64,000 nucleotides of DNA from Tenodera sinensis (GCA_030765045.1 CM060961.1:96709635-96773634); one strand, 5' to 3'. Counted from the stretch's first letter, positions 44,643 through 59,040 are shown. The notes: generated by a model from the sequence alone, not told the origin. A program made the numbers and translations.

Positions 44643-46995
44643 TTAAAGATTTGTAATAGGAAAAGAGGTGACACGTGACTCCAGCGCCTGCTCCATCTCG
44701 GTTTGATATCAATGATACATCAGCATAAATATGGAGCCATTCGTGTTCTGGAAATCTAGTATGGATTGTCTCTAATGCCAATAATTTGAGAACACTAGTT
44801 GGAGTATCACTTTTCTTAACTTCTTGTCAGGTGTAAATAATATGTGATGTCTAATATTTGTGTCGGATTGACTTTAGACATGAAGTTTTCCTTTGAATTA
44901 GGAAAGTATATATTCTTCTTGATGTCTTGAATTTTGGAAAGAAAGCTCTCCTGAGTCTTTAGTGTATGTGTAAAATTTCTCTTGTTCCATGTATTGAATG
45001 GGAGTCTGATCAACTTTTCGTGTTGTGTAAGAGCTGCTTTTTCTATTTCATATTCAATGGGGTATTGGTTGGTTAGTATTTCCATAGCTGTGGTTTAGAT
45101 AGCACCTGTAATTAGTAACATAAGTGCTGAGGCTTTCACGGCCAGCATTGTCAACTATGTTAAGTAGACTTTCTGGGCTTGTGGGCCGTGGTCGAGTTGG
45201 ATTGCCTTCCTGCGACGTTTTGCTGAAAACTGCATCCAGTATCTTTAGGGTGATCCGATTAGTGAACTCTCAAGTCCAAAGTTGTACTTTGCTGATCACC
45301 CTGAAGATGGTGGACACAGTTTTCAGCAAAACGTCGGAGGAAGGCAATCCAACTCGACCATGGCCTACAAGCCCAGAAAATCTGCTTAACATAGTTGACC
45401 TGTAATTAGTCTCAGACTTTGGTTTTGAAAGATTTGAACTTTTTTTGTATTTGCTGTTATAAGAACTTCACTGCAGTAAGTAAATAATGGCTTTATTTAT
45501 ACATTGTATGTTGTGTTAAGAGTTGCTCTGGAACATCCCCACTTCATTCCTGTTAGTCATTTTAACAGTGAAAGGCGCCTTTCTGCTCTTTGTATTACAT
45601 TTTCTATTTGTTTGGTCCATGTAAGTTTAGTACCAAATGTAACTCCTAAATACTTTGCTTCCTTTGTTTCTGGTAATTGCTGACCCTCAAAATTTATTTT
45701 TATTTTTAGTGGTTTCTTTCTTAGTGAAAAGATTTGGTAGTTTGATTTTGTTGTATTAACAGTCATTAAATTTTCTTTGGTCCACTTTTGTAGGTTGTTA
45801 AGGATTGTTGCATGGTTTTTTGTTCTAATTCTGTACTTTTGTTTTTTGGTTTTGAAGTCCACACTCTTCACACCTGATTCTTGTATTTTTTGTGGCAGAT
45901 CGTTAATAAATATATTAAAAAGTGTAGTGCTGAGCACTGCACCTTGTGGTAAGCCACGGTGTACTTGTTTATATTTAGATATATTTCTTCCATATCTGGT
46001 AGCAATAAAGCATTGTGTTAGGAAGTGACATAGCACTATTCTTTTTACTTTCTTTAATAGTTTTGTTCTGCATATAGAATCATATGCACTTTGGAAATCA
46101 ATAAAAACTGATAAATTATCTTCTTTTCTATTGAAGGAGTCTTTGATTTCTTGACTGGGAAGTAAGACTTGTTCATTTGTAGAGTGGAACTCTCTGAATC
46201 CAACTTGACATGGGAAATTAAATTTTGTGATTATAGAAACCAATTTAACCTGTTTGACACCATTCTTTCCATCACTTTTGCTATTATGCTAGTAAGAGCT
46301 ATAATTTTTTATTTCTGATGCTGTTTTATCTTTCTTCAAGAGTGGGACAATTATTACTTTTTGCCATTCAGCAGGTACAGTGGTTTTCCAGGATAGATTG
46401 TAAAGTTTTAGTAGTTGATATTTTGCTATTTTTCCAAGGTTTTTTATGAACTCTGGATGTATGTGATCTGGTCCAGGAGAACTTTTGTTTTTTAGATTAT
46501 TTATTGCAATGTTCAATTCTTGCATATTAAAATTTTGAAAAAAGATATTGCATTGAGTGTTAGGATCACATTCTCTTTCTGGTTTCAAATCTTTCTTAAA
46601 TTCTTTACGTTCCTTTTTATTATTTCTTGTTACTTTATGTGAATTAGCATAATATTTATTGAATGTTTCGCCTCTGACTGCATCATTTACTAATATTTTA
46701 TTGTTGTGTATGATAGGTGTGCTGTTGTTTTCTTTCCTGTCCTTGACATTTTTTATGAATTAATGGGCTTTGTTACCATCTGTCCTATAATCCATTTTTT
46801 CTAAGAAATTATTAAAGTGATTCTTTTTAGCTGTATTAATTTCTTTTTTTTTTTTGTAAGGCACATTTCTTCCACCGTATGTGTGTATCCAATATGTTTT
46901 TTGTTTGTTTAGCTGTATTTCCAGCTATATCCTTTTGCTTTTTCAGTTCTTCTAACTGGGAGTTCCAAAAGGGTTTGATGACTTTACAGAAATTT
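44643..46995 (-). pseudogene. I-type LINE, RT and linker upstream of RNase H
   Basis: On the minus strand, reading from high to low coordinates: a pre-RT linker (TDGNKAH and GETFNKYYAN near 46780-46670), then ELNIAINNLKNKSSPGPD near 46520 and VPAEWQKVIIVPLLKKD near 46370. RT proper follows with QVGFREFHSTNEQ, SVFIDFQSAYDS and GLPQGAVLSTTLFNIFINDL (45890-46243). The catalytic YADD is not preserved: the segment after INDLPQKI runs into degraded sequence. AKYLGVTFGTKLTWTKQI near 45640 ends the RT. A connection domain (45085-44816) leads to the RNase H at 36568, across element B. A foldback sits at 45117-45397. The element is dead. Confidence 0.75.
45117..45397. mobile_element. Foldback insertion with 13-bp target duplication
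   Basis: ACCTGTAATTAGT flanks the insert (45104-45116 and 45398-45410). Arms of about 85 bp, starting near 45148 with GTCAACTATGTTAAG and ending near 45399 with its inverse, include GAGTTGGATTGCCTTCC and AAAACGT motifs. The inner ends contain CGACGTTTTGCTGAAAAC and its inverse. It is inserted into the I-type LINE between its RT and connection regions. It is non-coding. Confidence 0.75.
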
Positions 46996-46999
46996 TTGC

Positions 47000-47440
47000 T
47001 TATATGATCTTGTTGGTCATGCAGCTGTGAGTTTGTTTGCTCTTTAAATTTAAATTGAATTTAAATCGAATTTTACAATATTGATTTTTAGTTATCAAAG
47101 CCAAATTATCAGCGAACCTAAGAATAGAAACATTATTAACATTTGGGGACAGCTCAAAACCAAACTCTTTGGTTATTTCTGGTTCATCTAATTTTTGGAT
47201 AATATGATTAATGGCCACATTAAACAGTAGAGGAGATAGTGGAGATCCTTGGGCCACTCCTTTCCATAGTGGGATATCTATACTTTTATTAATTCCAACT
47301 TCCAGTTTGATTGTACTCGTATTTCGATCAATAGAGTCAATAATAAGGTCTCTAAGATTATTGGGCATATTAATATGATAAAGAATTCTCTTCAAATGTT
47401 AACGTCCAATATTATCGTATGCTTTAAAAATATCTAACAG
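47000..47440 (-). pseudogene. R2-like LINE, RT core fragment
   Basis: The minus strand reads DIFKAYDNIG near 47425, KRILYHINMPNNLRDLI, then GVAQGSPLSPLLFNVAINHII near 47230 and SILRFADNLALI near 47100. The RT catalytic FADD is FADN here. The spacing and the NHII segment are like R2-type RTs. The sequence stops at about 47045, and a matching downstream part starts near 35876, so the I-type LINE appears to have been inserted between them. Confidence 0.7.
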
Positions 47441-47529
47441 GGCCCACAGCAATCTTTATTGTCTGGTTTAGCTCTATGTAGGTAACCATTAATAATAGAT
47501 GAATTAATGCGTGTACCAGGTAAACATGT

Positions 47530-47935
47530 AAAACCTCTTTGTTGAACACATAAATCAACAGATTATTAACACTGCAGTAATTAATGGTTTTAATACAGAT
47601 TTTATACATAAAAAGATAGAAACATTTAAGTATCAAAAAGCTGTTAAAGAAGTTTCTACCCTCAAAAAAATAAAAGATAATTGTATTTTTAGAAAGTTTA
47701 CTTACCATCCATAGGCCAATAAAAAAATTTACAAAGATTTTTAAAGAATATGGAATAAATTTGGTCCCTCAAAATAAATTTAATATACAAAATTTACTTA
47801 ATTTCTCTAAAAAAGATAAAATACCAAATTATAAAAAATCTGGCGTTTATCAATAATTGAGCTATTTAGATTGTGATAAGGTTTATATTGGTAAAACTAA
47901 ATGTCATTTAGAAACCAATTGTTTTTGAGTTATGC
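47530..47935 (+). pseudogene. Penelope-like element fragment with GIY-YIG domain
   Basis: The plus strand reads FTYHP, then after a frameshift KIFKEYGINLVPQNKFNIQN near 47735, then SGVYQ (followed by a stop) LSYLDCDKVYIGKT near 47845-47895. The SGVY...C....VYIG.T pattern is the GIY-YIG nuclease motif that ends Penelope-like retroelement ORFs, and the preceding segment suits the region between RT and nuclease. It ends where another repeat begins near 47920. Stops and a frameshift inactivate it. Confidence 0.65.
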
Positions 47936-48090
47936 TATGCACAGACACACAGACACACACAGACTTTTTTCTAAAAATGCTTTTTTTTTTTATTTATTCA
48001 GGGGGTCTCAAAACATACATTTCCGGTGAAATCTCGACATTGATTTGTTGGGTAGAATATAATACTTCCTCTACTTACCAGCAGAGAAAG
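47905..48090 (-). repeat. Dispersed repeat, inverse partner of 11985-12240
   Basis: The minus strand reads ATTCTACCCAACAAATCAATGTC, TTTCACCGGAAATGTATGTTTTGAG, and an AGTCTGTGTGTGTCTGTG run, with TGCATAGCATAACTCAAAAA at the end. This mirrors the copy at 11985-12240. Confidence 0.6.
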
Positions 48091-48525
48091 TAAAAAGGAT
48101 AAGTTGCATAGTTAATCACGCTGTGAAATAACCCAGCAAGGCTGGTGATATAAATGTCATCTGCCCTACAAAATTTATTTGCACAACAGGAAAGAGAATC
48201 AGGCAACTGCCAGCATTAAATTTTGAGTCCACCGTAATAATAAAGCGAGAAAATTGTGCTGTGCGTGTGGTGTGTGAGAGTGTATGTGTCTGCGTGTTTA
48301 GGGGGGGGGGGGGGGGAAGCAGTCGGGATAGTGTCTAAAAAAATCAGTCGATTTTGATAGTGCTTTCACCACTGAAAAACCCAGATCTTTCTAAGAGATA
48401 CAAAACGCATCTAATTCATTTCATAAATTACAAGAGGCTCAAAAGTATTTACAAAGCCCTAGAATTTACATTCGAAGATGAACAACGAAATTATGATTAC
48501 AACCGTTGTTGTTGTTGCGGTTATG
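48091..48525. other. Intronic sequence with a poly-G run
   Basis: A G homopolymer of about 16 nt lies near 48301. Nothing else is recognised. Confidence 0.45.
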
Positions 48526-49945
<1,420 letters not shown>

Positions 49946-49950
49946 GTTAC

Positions 49951-50078
49951 CTCGACTAGATCTCCGTTTTCGTATGATTCAGGAACAAAATCCTGCCTTG
50001 GATATTCCCAGTGTACTGGCTTCTTATACTTACATTCCAGGAAAATGTTTTCTCCAGAGTTCACTTTACACGTATCAT
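49951..50078 (-). CDS. Pvr: Pvr-like receptor exon: first half of Ig domain 1
   Basis: The acceptor TTCTTTCCAG precedes base 50078 and a donor GTAACAAG follows base 49951. The 128-nt exon needs one base from an upstream exon and ends in phase 0, fitting the exon at 21300-21483. It encodes about 42 residues with NSGENIFLECKYKKPVHWEY, the first Cys and the invariant Trp of an Ig fold, followed by ENGDLVE. This fits Ig domain 1 of a PDGF/VEGF-type receptor. A signal peptide is expected in an upstream exon at higher coordinates or beyond the window. I did not find it. The extracellular position is inferred. Confidence 0.8.
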
Positions 50079-50324
50079 CTGGAAAGAACAACGCAAAATA
50101 GGTACAATTGTTTTATTATATAATAAACATGTGAATGCACTAATTGAATGAAGTTTCACTGAAAGGGAGAGCAAATGGATGAAATATGCAAAATAACTTA
50201 TGCTACATGTTGGAACAGAGAAAGACATTCATAAAAGTAAATAAGCTGTGCAGTGAATGGCGTGCCGTGAGGCCATCTCTCCGCTGTGTGCACGGATGAC
50301 CGGTGGTCACTAGTGAGATTTGTT

Positions 50325-50645
50325 TTGTTTGTTGCTTTGTACGAGCCTGTGCCTAGGGTTAGATACCTGTCAGGGAGCAGAGGAACCTCTAGATCGGACA
50401 GAGTGAAGACCTGGAATCGAATGGTCAGCCGAGCACCATGTATGAGAGTGAGAAGAGAATGATATGATATGCAGGCGAAAAAGTGAGCGGAAAGATGATA
50501 ATGGAGCAGTTGGTGGAAGCAGTGGCGGGGAAACCGGAGAACCCAAAGTTCACCCAGACGCCGCTTCGTCCACCACCAATACCACAGGCGTGTTTCTGGG
50601 AACATCACCTTGGTGATAGGTGAAAGGTATAACCGCTCGGCCACG
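50325..50645 (-). repeat. tRNA-derived SINE, second copy of the 2025-2310 family
   Basis: On the minus strand it starts GGCGCCGTGGCCGAGCGGTT (a Leu/Ser-tRNA-like A box) and contains GTGGTGGACGAAGCGGCGTC, TGCTCCATTATCATC and AGGTCTTCACTCTGTC. This is in the same order as the plus-strand copy near 2025-2310. Open frames across it are not genes. Confidence 0.75.
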
Positions 50646-51068
50646 GCGCCGCCAGGTATAAAATTGCAATAGATAAAAGTAAGAAACCGGAAGTGGTAAA
50701 CACACTGTAGAAAGAAGATCGGAATATGAAAACGAGCTGGGAAGACGCAATAAAGCGATTACTAACCAACCTATTACCAAATGACAACGATAAAGCGGAC
50801 AACCTCCAAAATTTAGCAAGTAGTATGGAAATGAATATGAACTATGTTAATTAATTCATATTATCGTTTGATGTAACAGACATTAAAATAACTTTTAGAA
50901 GACTGATAAACAATATTGCCCAACTATCACAAATATCAGCAATATATAAGGAGAGTACGCGTTCAGGGTCTGGTTGACGTGTGCGACACGTAACTGCCCA
51001 TTAGTCATTCTTGAAACTAAAGAAATAAACAGATAAGGTTGTTGCTCCAGCAAACAATCGAGTTAAGT
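50646..51068. other. Non-coding sequence, nothing recognised
   Basis: It lies between the SINE and the hAT element. No motif is found. Confidence 0.4.
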
Positions 51069-51076
51069 GTAATGTT

Positions 51077-53290
51077 TAGGGCTCGGAAGTTCATGCTCTA
51101 AAAAACATTGAAATATGCATGCAAATATGCTCTTAAAAACTTGAAAATATGCCAAGAAATATGCACTATTTAATTAAAACAGCTAATGTCCCTTTGCAGT
51201 AGACGAGACGAGTTTGCAGTAGACAAATAATAAATAAGGTTACCTTATTCCCTAGAGGTTGAAGCAGAAGTAGTCCCGCTGCTAGAATTAACTGCTAAAT
51301 TGCAGTTCACAACCAACACTGCACAAGTTTTCAATTGTAAAACATCGCCTGTTGTCTCGCAAAACACTTTTGTAACGTGACAAAATTCCCTCCACTTCAC
51401 AAGATGTTATCAGGGCATATTTAAATGATGTTAACTGCTTCACAGAGAGAGTCAAGCCTCTTGGTGTGACAGATAGTTGTCTTTCGAGGATGCCTCGAAT
51501 ATTGTACAACTGTTTATAACCAGAACTTTTTGAAATTACATAATTCACTTTCTCTTTCACTTTTTGTTGTATGCTACCAAGAACCGAACTTAGATTACAT
51601 ATTGTTTTTTCAAAGATAGTAAGTGATTCATGCAAAGGAGATCTTACAGTTTCCAATGCCGTTATGGCTGTTGGTAAGAAAGAAAAATGGGCAGATATGA
51701 AACTGAGATCCCCTTTTAACCCAGTGCCTGACAGAAATTTTGCAGTTTCTATTGATGAAGCACCTTTCAAGTCCAATGAACTAACCTCTTCTACTATTTA
51801 TTTCTATGTGCTCAGCATAATATAAAACTGCATGTTCCCCATGTTCCCCCATCGAGTTAACACTGGTGCAGGAGGAAGTCGGATATTAGGTGCTGTTGAT
51901 CTAAACAACTCTTTTAGGAGATTTAACAAAAATTCTCTGTGTACTGGACACAAATCTATCTACCAATGGGAAAGAATCACATATTGTCTGAGAAATGCGA
52001 TGAAGAGCGTGTGCCAAAAAAGTTATATGAATTAAGTTAGGAAAAATACCTTTCAGAGTTTGTCCTGATTTTACCATATAAGGACCTGCATCAGTAACAA
52101 ATAAAAGTAACCGGTCGTATTTGATTCCACATGGCCATGGTAATTTCAAAGAGTCCATCACAAACTAGGTCACAGTTACATTGTCAGTGGCCGACAATTC
52201 GCCCACATTAAGAAGATAAGGTGTAGTCTTTTGTTCATTATTTAAAGCACCCATGATTATATTAGCAATAGAACGCCGCTCAGAATCAGGGGTTTCATCA
52301 ACAGACAACCACACAAACTGATCCGCTAATTCATTTTGTATATTTGACAATACGTTATTGTAACAATGTCCTACATTAGTCTTACGCAGTATACTTTCTT
52401 CAGGCACATGTCGAGTGTACTTGGCAAGCAAGTTTTTAAATGTTCGGATTATTAATTTTGAACAAGGGAATATCAGCAGCTAAAAATCATCGGAAAATTC
52501 AGTAACCCTACTTCCTAAACACTCTACTAACTGTTTTTGAACAGGTTCTTTGTTTGCGAGTTTTCTGATTAAGTTCTCCTTATGTTTTGCTGTGTTTATG
52601 TGCTGAACAATTTGAAATCTTTTCTCACTCCCTACATTTTTCTCATACGCTCCAGTACCCTATTATCTGTAAATATTAAATCACCCGAAAACTGTTTCTG
52701 TAAATTAATTAATCTAGCACTCGAAGTTGGTTCTATTTTCGGCATTTGAAGAGCTTTTTAACATTTGATACGCCTAATTTAATTTGGTGGGAACCAGTTC
52801 ACAACACTGTTACATTTGAAGACCACGACACAACTACTGGTGGGCAGGCATCAGGCAAGCGTCGCTATAATCGTGCTGCTCAAAACGTTGACCTGCGCTT
52901 TATCTTTGTCAGATAGCGCACTAATTATTCTCTATGCATATACATATAATGAAGTGATAGAAACAGGGGATTCACTGCATGACAACATGACTCAGCATTA
53001 GTTCTCGCCACCTCACGAGTTGCATCATCATGTACAATACTTCCAATATGAAAAATATTATACAGATGCAAAAAATAATAAAAAAAACATAAAAATCATT
53101 AAAATATGCAATATAGGGGCTATAATATTGAAATATTATGCATTTATCAAAATCAAGAAAATATGCAGTTATGTGCACCATAAAATCATGTCCAAATAAT
53201 TGAAAATTCCATAATCGTGCACATAATGTAAAAGCATACATTTTTAAACCCTATGAAAAAACATGCAAATGCATGAGCTTCCTAGCCCTA
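51077..53290 (-). mobile_element. hAT DNA transposon with both ends preserved
   Basis: The ends are TAGGGCTCGGAAGTTCATGC on the left and, inverted, TAGGGCTAGGAAGCTCATGC on the right (17 of 20 identical). The flanks GTAATGTT (51069-51076) and GTAACGTT (53291-53298) form an 8-bp target duplication with one change, the hAT signature. Many AAATATGCA-type motifs lie within 200 bp of both ends, as expected for subterminal transposase binding sites. Total length 2214 bp. Confidence 0.9.
51290..52760 (-). pseudogene. hAT transposase (CGG-binding-protein-like), frameshifted
   Basis: Reading the minus strand from 52750: MPKIEPTSSARLINLQKQF, then a degraded zinc-finger region, then LLAKYTRHVPEESILRKTNV near 52420. 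QFVWLSVDETPDSERRSIAN (DE.PD-type first catalytic Asp) and LLNVGELSATDNVTV near 52210 follow. DRLLLFVTDAGPYMVKSGQ (second Asp) and LIHITFLAHALHRISQTI (the C/HxxH motif) lie near 52080. The C-terminal part from 51776 to 51288 has LHESLTIFEKTICNLSSV. The family resembles insect hAT transposases related to CGG triplet repeat-binding protein 1. At least three breaks (stops or shifts near 52440, 52165 and 51850) inactivate it. Confidence 0.8.
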
Positions 53291-53298
53291 GTAACGTT

Positions 53299-53740
53299 AT
53301 ATGTCCTAGTTAGGCAATTACATAGGTGCGTTTGTTCACAAATTATAACGTTTAATTAAACCTAGGGGTCTCTCAAGCCTCTAGTGACCAATGGAATGTT
53401 AAAAATGCGTATTCTTCTATTTCTACTTCAAATTAATCGAGATAATCTTTTAAGGTGCTGTAAGAGGAATACCTATAGATATTACTAATGTAAGTATTTT
53501 TCATTTTGAAATCAGCTTATTTTTTCTGCCACACTCTGTATATAATGTGCAGTATAGCGCACATTTTTAATTGATTGGTATCTTAGTTTATGTTCAGTAA
53601 ATTTCAAACGTTAATCATAGTGTTTTATAAGCGCGTGAATGCACTGAAAATTCTGCTACATCATTAAACTAACTGTTCTAGAAATCCACCAATGAGTAGT
53701 CAACTTCATGGGGCTGCAAGCAGACCAAGTGGACACACTA
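53299..53740. other. Non-coding sequence, nothing recognised
   Basis: No motif or repeat partner is found. Confidence 0.4.
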
Positions 53741-53749
53741 AGGAAGGGG

Positions 53750-54780
53750 CTATCTAGGTGAAACTGATACCAGAAGTTTTGTACGATAATCTCATACATC
53801 GTTATAAAGAGGAGCAAAATTGTGCATATGCCTTTGGCAAAATCACAAAAGGAACTATTACACCGCGTGACCAGCAAACAGTTGAAGTTCGAGCGTTTAA
53901 TCTACCATCTGAGGTGCCTTCGTAGGTTATTAAAGGAACTGAGTAAGTATGGTACAATGTACGACATCCGAAGTGTTGCCAGATTGGACGAAACGTCGCG
54001 GATTGGGCTACTAAAGACTCCTTTCTGCGAAAAAAATTTTATGAAGGTGATTTGCGAATTTTTGGGCTGCTAAAAGTTTTTTGCAGATTACGACTTTTAT
54101 GGTAATGTTGCTTTGTATTTTATACGGAGTGGAAATACTCCGTTCTAAGAAATATGCAGTTTCTTTCTCCCAGGATTTGTTTAAGCCATACACGTCCTAA
54201 CTTCTCTGAACTTCCTATGAAAATATTGAAGAACACATCTACTACTGGAGAAGTTGAACATAGTGGCGGATGCCTCTGACCTTTTTAATTACAAGATTCC
54301 TGAAGATGGCTCGAGTTTCCGGTGTGAAGCCATTAAGCTTAAATACTCAGCGGGGGATAGTGTTTCTAAAAAACTTTATTTGCATTTGCTTTCAGTGGTC
54401 CCATAAGTAAAGCTACAGTGGAAAGGGTATTTTCGCGAGCGACTTCTGCAGAACAAAATTAAGAAATCGTATGGGCCTCAATTTTCTAGGATCTATTTTT
54501 GGAATAAAAATGACTAGACGAGAATAGTCACTGCTGTTATATGTTTGCACCTTCTCCTGCAATGCCTAATTTCAATTCGGAAATTTATTAGAGAAAATTG
54601 GAGAGGACGAAAAAGATACTCTTTAGGCAATATAGTTCTAATGGGAGTTAACCTTGTACAACAATATTCTAGGTCCGGCAGTAATTATTTTACTTACACA
54701 GGGACAAATTATAAGAATCATTCGAAAATTCGTCTTTTTAGTTGTTTAGAACTATTCCAGGCGCCAGAAAACTTATGAAT
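53750..54780 (+). pseudogene. Degraded transposon-like remnant, possibly hAT C-terminal region
   Basis: Around 54370-54450 the plus strand can be read across a frameshift as LYLHLLSVVP then KATVERVFSRATS. This resembles the dimerisation segment near the C-terminus of hAT transposases (a P.S.A..ERVFS pattern). The region before it gives only short open frames without recognisable domains. The assignment is weak. Confidence 0.35.
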
Positions 54781-54907
54781 TTTAAAGTAAGCTGCATATT
54801 TGTAATATTTTGGGAAACCAGCTTAAATTTTGCGACTTTTTTCAATGCATTGGGTGAAATTTTGTTAAATACTTCTGCCAGCACTGCATCCGAAGAGAAA
54901 TTCTGTG

Positions 54908-55003
54908 TTGCATTCACATGATTATCTCTACTCTTGCACTAACTATACTTGCAAACCCTTATTCTTTTATGTTCATCTTAGCCGAAATAAACATTTACAG
55001 ATA
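54908..55003 (+). repeat. Short dispersed repeat, inverse partner of 12775-12868
   Basis: It reads GTGTTGCATTCACATGATTA, then TCTACTCTTGCACTAACTA and AATAAACATTT, matching the minus strand of 12775-12868. Confidence 0.5.
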
Positions 55004-55097
55004 TTATCTTACCTTATTATTACTATGACAAATTGTTTACCTAAACATCGCAATTTATCTTTCCGTGCAGTGTAGTACAAATTATAACGTATACTGT

Positions 55098-55100
<3 letters not shown>

Positions 55101-55165
<65 letters not shown>

Positions 55166-55170
55166 ACACA

Positions 55171-55234
<64 letters not shown>

Positions 55235-55260
55235 TACACACACGCGCGCGCGCGCACGCA
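55101..55260 (+). repeat. (CA)n microsatellite with CACCC interruptions
   Basis: About 155 bp of CA dinucleotides, ending in a short CG-rich alternation. Poly-TH and poly-VC frames here are artefacts. Confidence 0.97.
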
Positions 55261-56095
55261 CACACATATTTAAGCTGAATGAAGCTAAACATGCGAATGA
55301 AGGAAAAATGAAATTTAAAAATATTAATACTAGTATATAAGCACAAATATATAGCGCGGGTCTACTAGACCCTGGGTGACCATTGGTATTCTACCAGGCC
55401 GCTCGTCTAATGGAGGGTTACGAATAGTCTGTGAATGCAGAAAGCTATGTGAGTAGTTAAGATTTTTATCAAGAGGACTTCAGCCATTAAAACAAATGTA
55501 AATTAACTAAACAGTTTACAAATTAATGATAGTAAATGTTGAAAATTAACGCGTAATATTTAGCAACACATATGAGGCATAGAACAAAAGGAAAATCACA
55601 GTGCTATTAGTTGTATAATACTCGGCTAACATCCTTGACACATCGCTCTGTTTCTTCTTTAGGTTTCTACATAGGTAACTATCACGACGATCTTCTATTT
55701 CCGTCAACAGAATAGGAGAGTCCCATTCATGGGAAAGTTCGATGACGTACACTCGTACTTGGTGGTTTTCTGCTGACGATATCCTCCAGGAAAAAGGCCA
55801 CGTAAATGCAGTAACACACTTATAAGCTATGCAGTTGGTCTAAATAGTGGCTATGGACAAAACAAATGACCTACTGTCTGTTCACCTGCTCATGGTCTTG
55901 GGAAATAAAGGGCATAACACGTAGTGTAACCCGAGTTTTGTAAACTTTCAAGCAAACGTTGTTCTGCTGGTTACGTTGCCAACTTACCTCCAGTGCTAGT
56001 CACACTATTTTTACTCACTTCTAACTTCTCTTAATTTCAGATGTAAAATCGTGCGAGTCACTCGTCTTATGTCGTAATGAAACAAAAAGCAATCT
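55261..56095. other. Non-coding sequence, nothing recognised
   Basis: The minus-strand frame at 55546-55752 has no recognised domain. No splice-supported exon is seen. Confidence 0.4.
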
Positions 56096-56126
56096 AGAAG
56101 TAGTTAAACCTCCGCCTAGGAGTGCT

Positions 56127-56440
56127 GTGAAATCTACTATGATATTGTGGTTACAGAACAAGGAGATCCTGAGCAACAGTTCTATGTGTAAAACAGATCC
56201 TTATAGGATAATTGAAACAAACAATCCTTCTTGGATTTATTGGGCCTCACTTGTTTGCTTGCCCCCATACATCAGTGATCTCAATCCCACAGAACTAGCT
56301 TGGGTCAAGGTAAAATCAATAGTTAAAGATATGTAACAGCTGACTTATCCTTCAGAAATTGCACGATATAGCACTCCAGGATGTATCACTTGTGACAGAA
56401 ACGGACTGACAAGAACTTTTAAAAAACATATAGAACATAG
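56127..56440 (+). pseudogene. IS630/Tc1/mariner-type transposase 3' fragment
   Basis: The frame reads KSTMILWLQNKEI, a Lys-rich linker and then VCLPPYISDLNPTELAWVKV, with a stop at 56334-56336. Afterwards LTYPSEIARY and KKHIEHR can be read. LPPY..DLNP.E..W..VK contains the final catalytic acid of a DD-E transposase. The N-terminal half is missing or unrecognisable. It is a fragment only. Confidence 0.7.
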
Positions 56441-56924
56441 AATATGATCAGTGAAAGAAAGACAGACAGAGTAGTTAAAACATCATTCACTTTTTATAAG
56501 CTAAATATACCACATGAACTGAAAATAAAATTTAAGTTCCGCTACTTTGTTTGACTTCTATGTTTTAATCTAGCGTAATTACACATTCCAAAGTTGGCAC
56601 TACTAACGTAGGTTAGCGCGACCAGAAGCACGACCCAAGCTTCAGATATCGTTGTGTACCTGGAACTGTTTACTGGCTCGCTGCATTCCCGTCAAAGACC
56701 ATGAGCTGGTGAACATACCGACTCTTGCTTTTAGTCGGCGGATAATCGAGTTGTATCTCTGCCAACCCTATGGAATATTACCTATAAATGGAATATTACG
56801 ATACCTTTGAATATAGAGAAAAGCCCTATTAAGATTTTGTCAGATTTATATTACAAGCTTTTACTTTATCACGTATCTGTGATAAAGTTTGCATTGCACT
56901 CAAAGATTCTGTAATAAGTGAGTG

Positions 56925-57000
56925 AGTGAGTGAGTAAGTGATTGATTGATTGAGTGAGTGAGTAAGTGAGTGAGTGAGTGAGTGAGTGAGTGAGTGAGTA
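56925..57000 (+). repeat. (GAGT)n tetranucleotide repeat
   Basis: TGAG units with a few ATTG and TAAG variants. Confidence 0.95.
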
Positions 57001-57095
57001 GGGTTTAACGGCCCGCCGACAGCTAGTTCATTAGAGCCCCTTCTGTAATGAGATTTAACAGAAATACACATTTTGGGCCCCCATTAATCGATAGG

Positions 57096-58780
<1,685 letters not shown>

Positions 58781-58949
58781 TATACCAGGTGAGTCAGCAT
58801 GGACGTTAAACACACGCTGAAATTAGTACTAATATAGATGTTATCACATCGCCTTTTAATATATTCGTAATTAGACAGCTGACGTTTGCACTTCTGCAAA
58901 TGTTCACTGGAACCAGCGAATATTACATCTTAAACGGAATGTTTATCTT

Positions 58950-59040
58950 ACACGTTACTAGGTAGCTCAATTGGAACGAGCGCAACACTCCGAAGTAATC
59001 TGTCTGCTGTGAAGGTGGTTTGAGTCACCTGCATGTACTA
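58950..59040 (+). other. Possible tRNA-like segment
   Basis: AGGTAGCTCAATTGGAACGAGC resembles an A box and GGTTTGAGTCAC a B box, 50 bp apart. No second copy is seen in the window. Confidence 0.25.

Noticed and set aside
55009..55346. Poly-Thr-His and poly-Val-Cys frames
   Set aside because: They are translations of the CA dinucleotide array.
55546..55752. Minus-strand frame considered as the missing Pvr signal-peptide exon
   Set aside because: No signal peptide pattern at its start and no donor with the needed phase could be shown.
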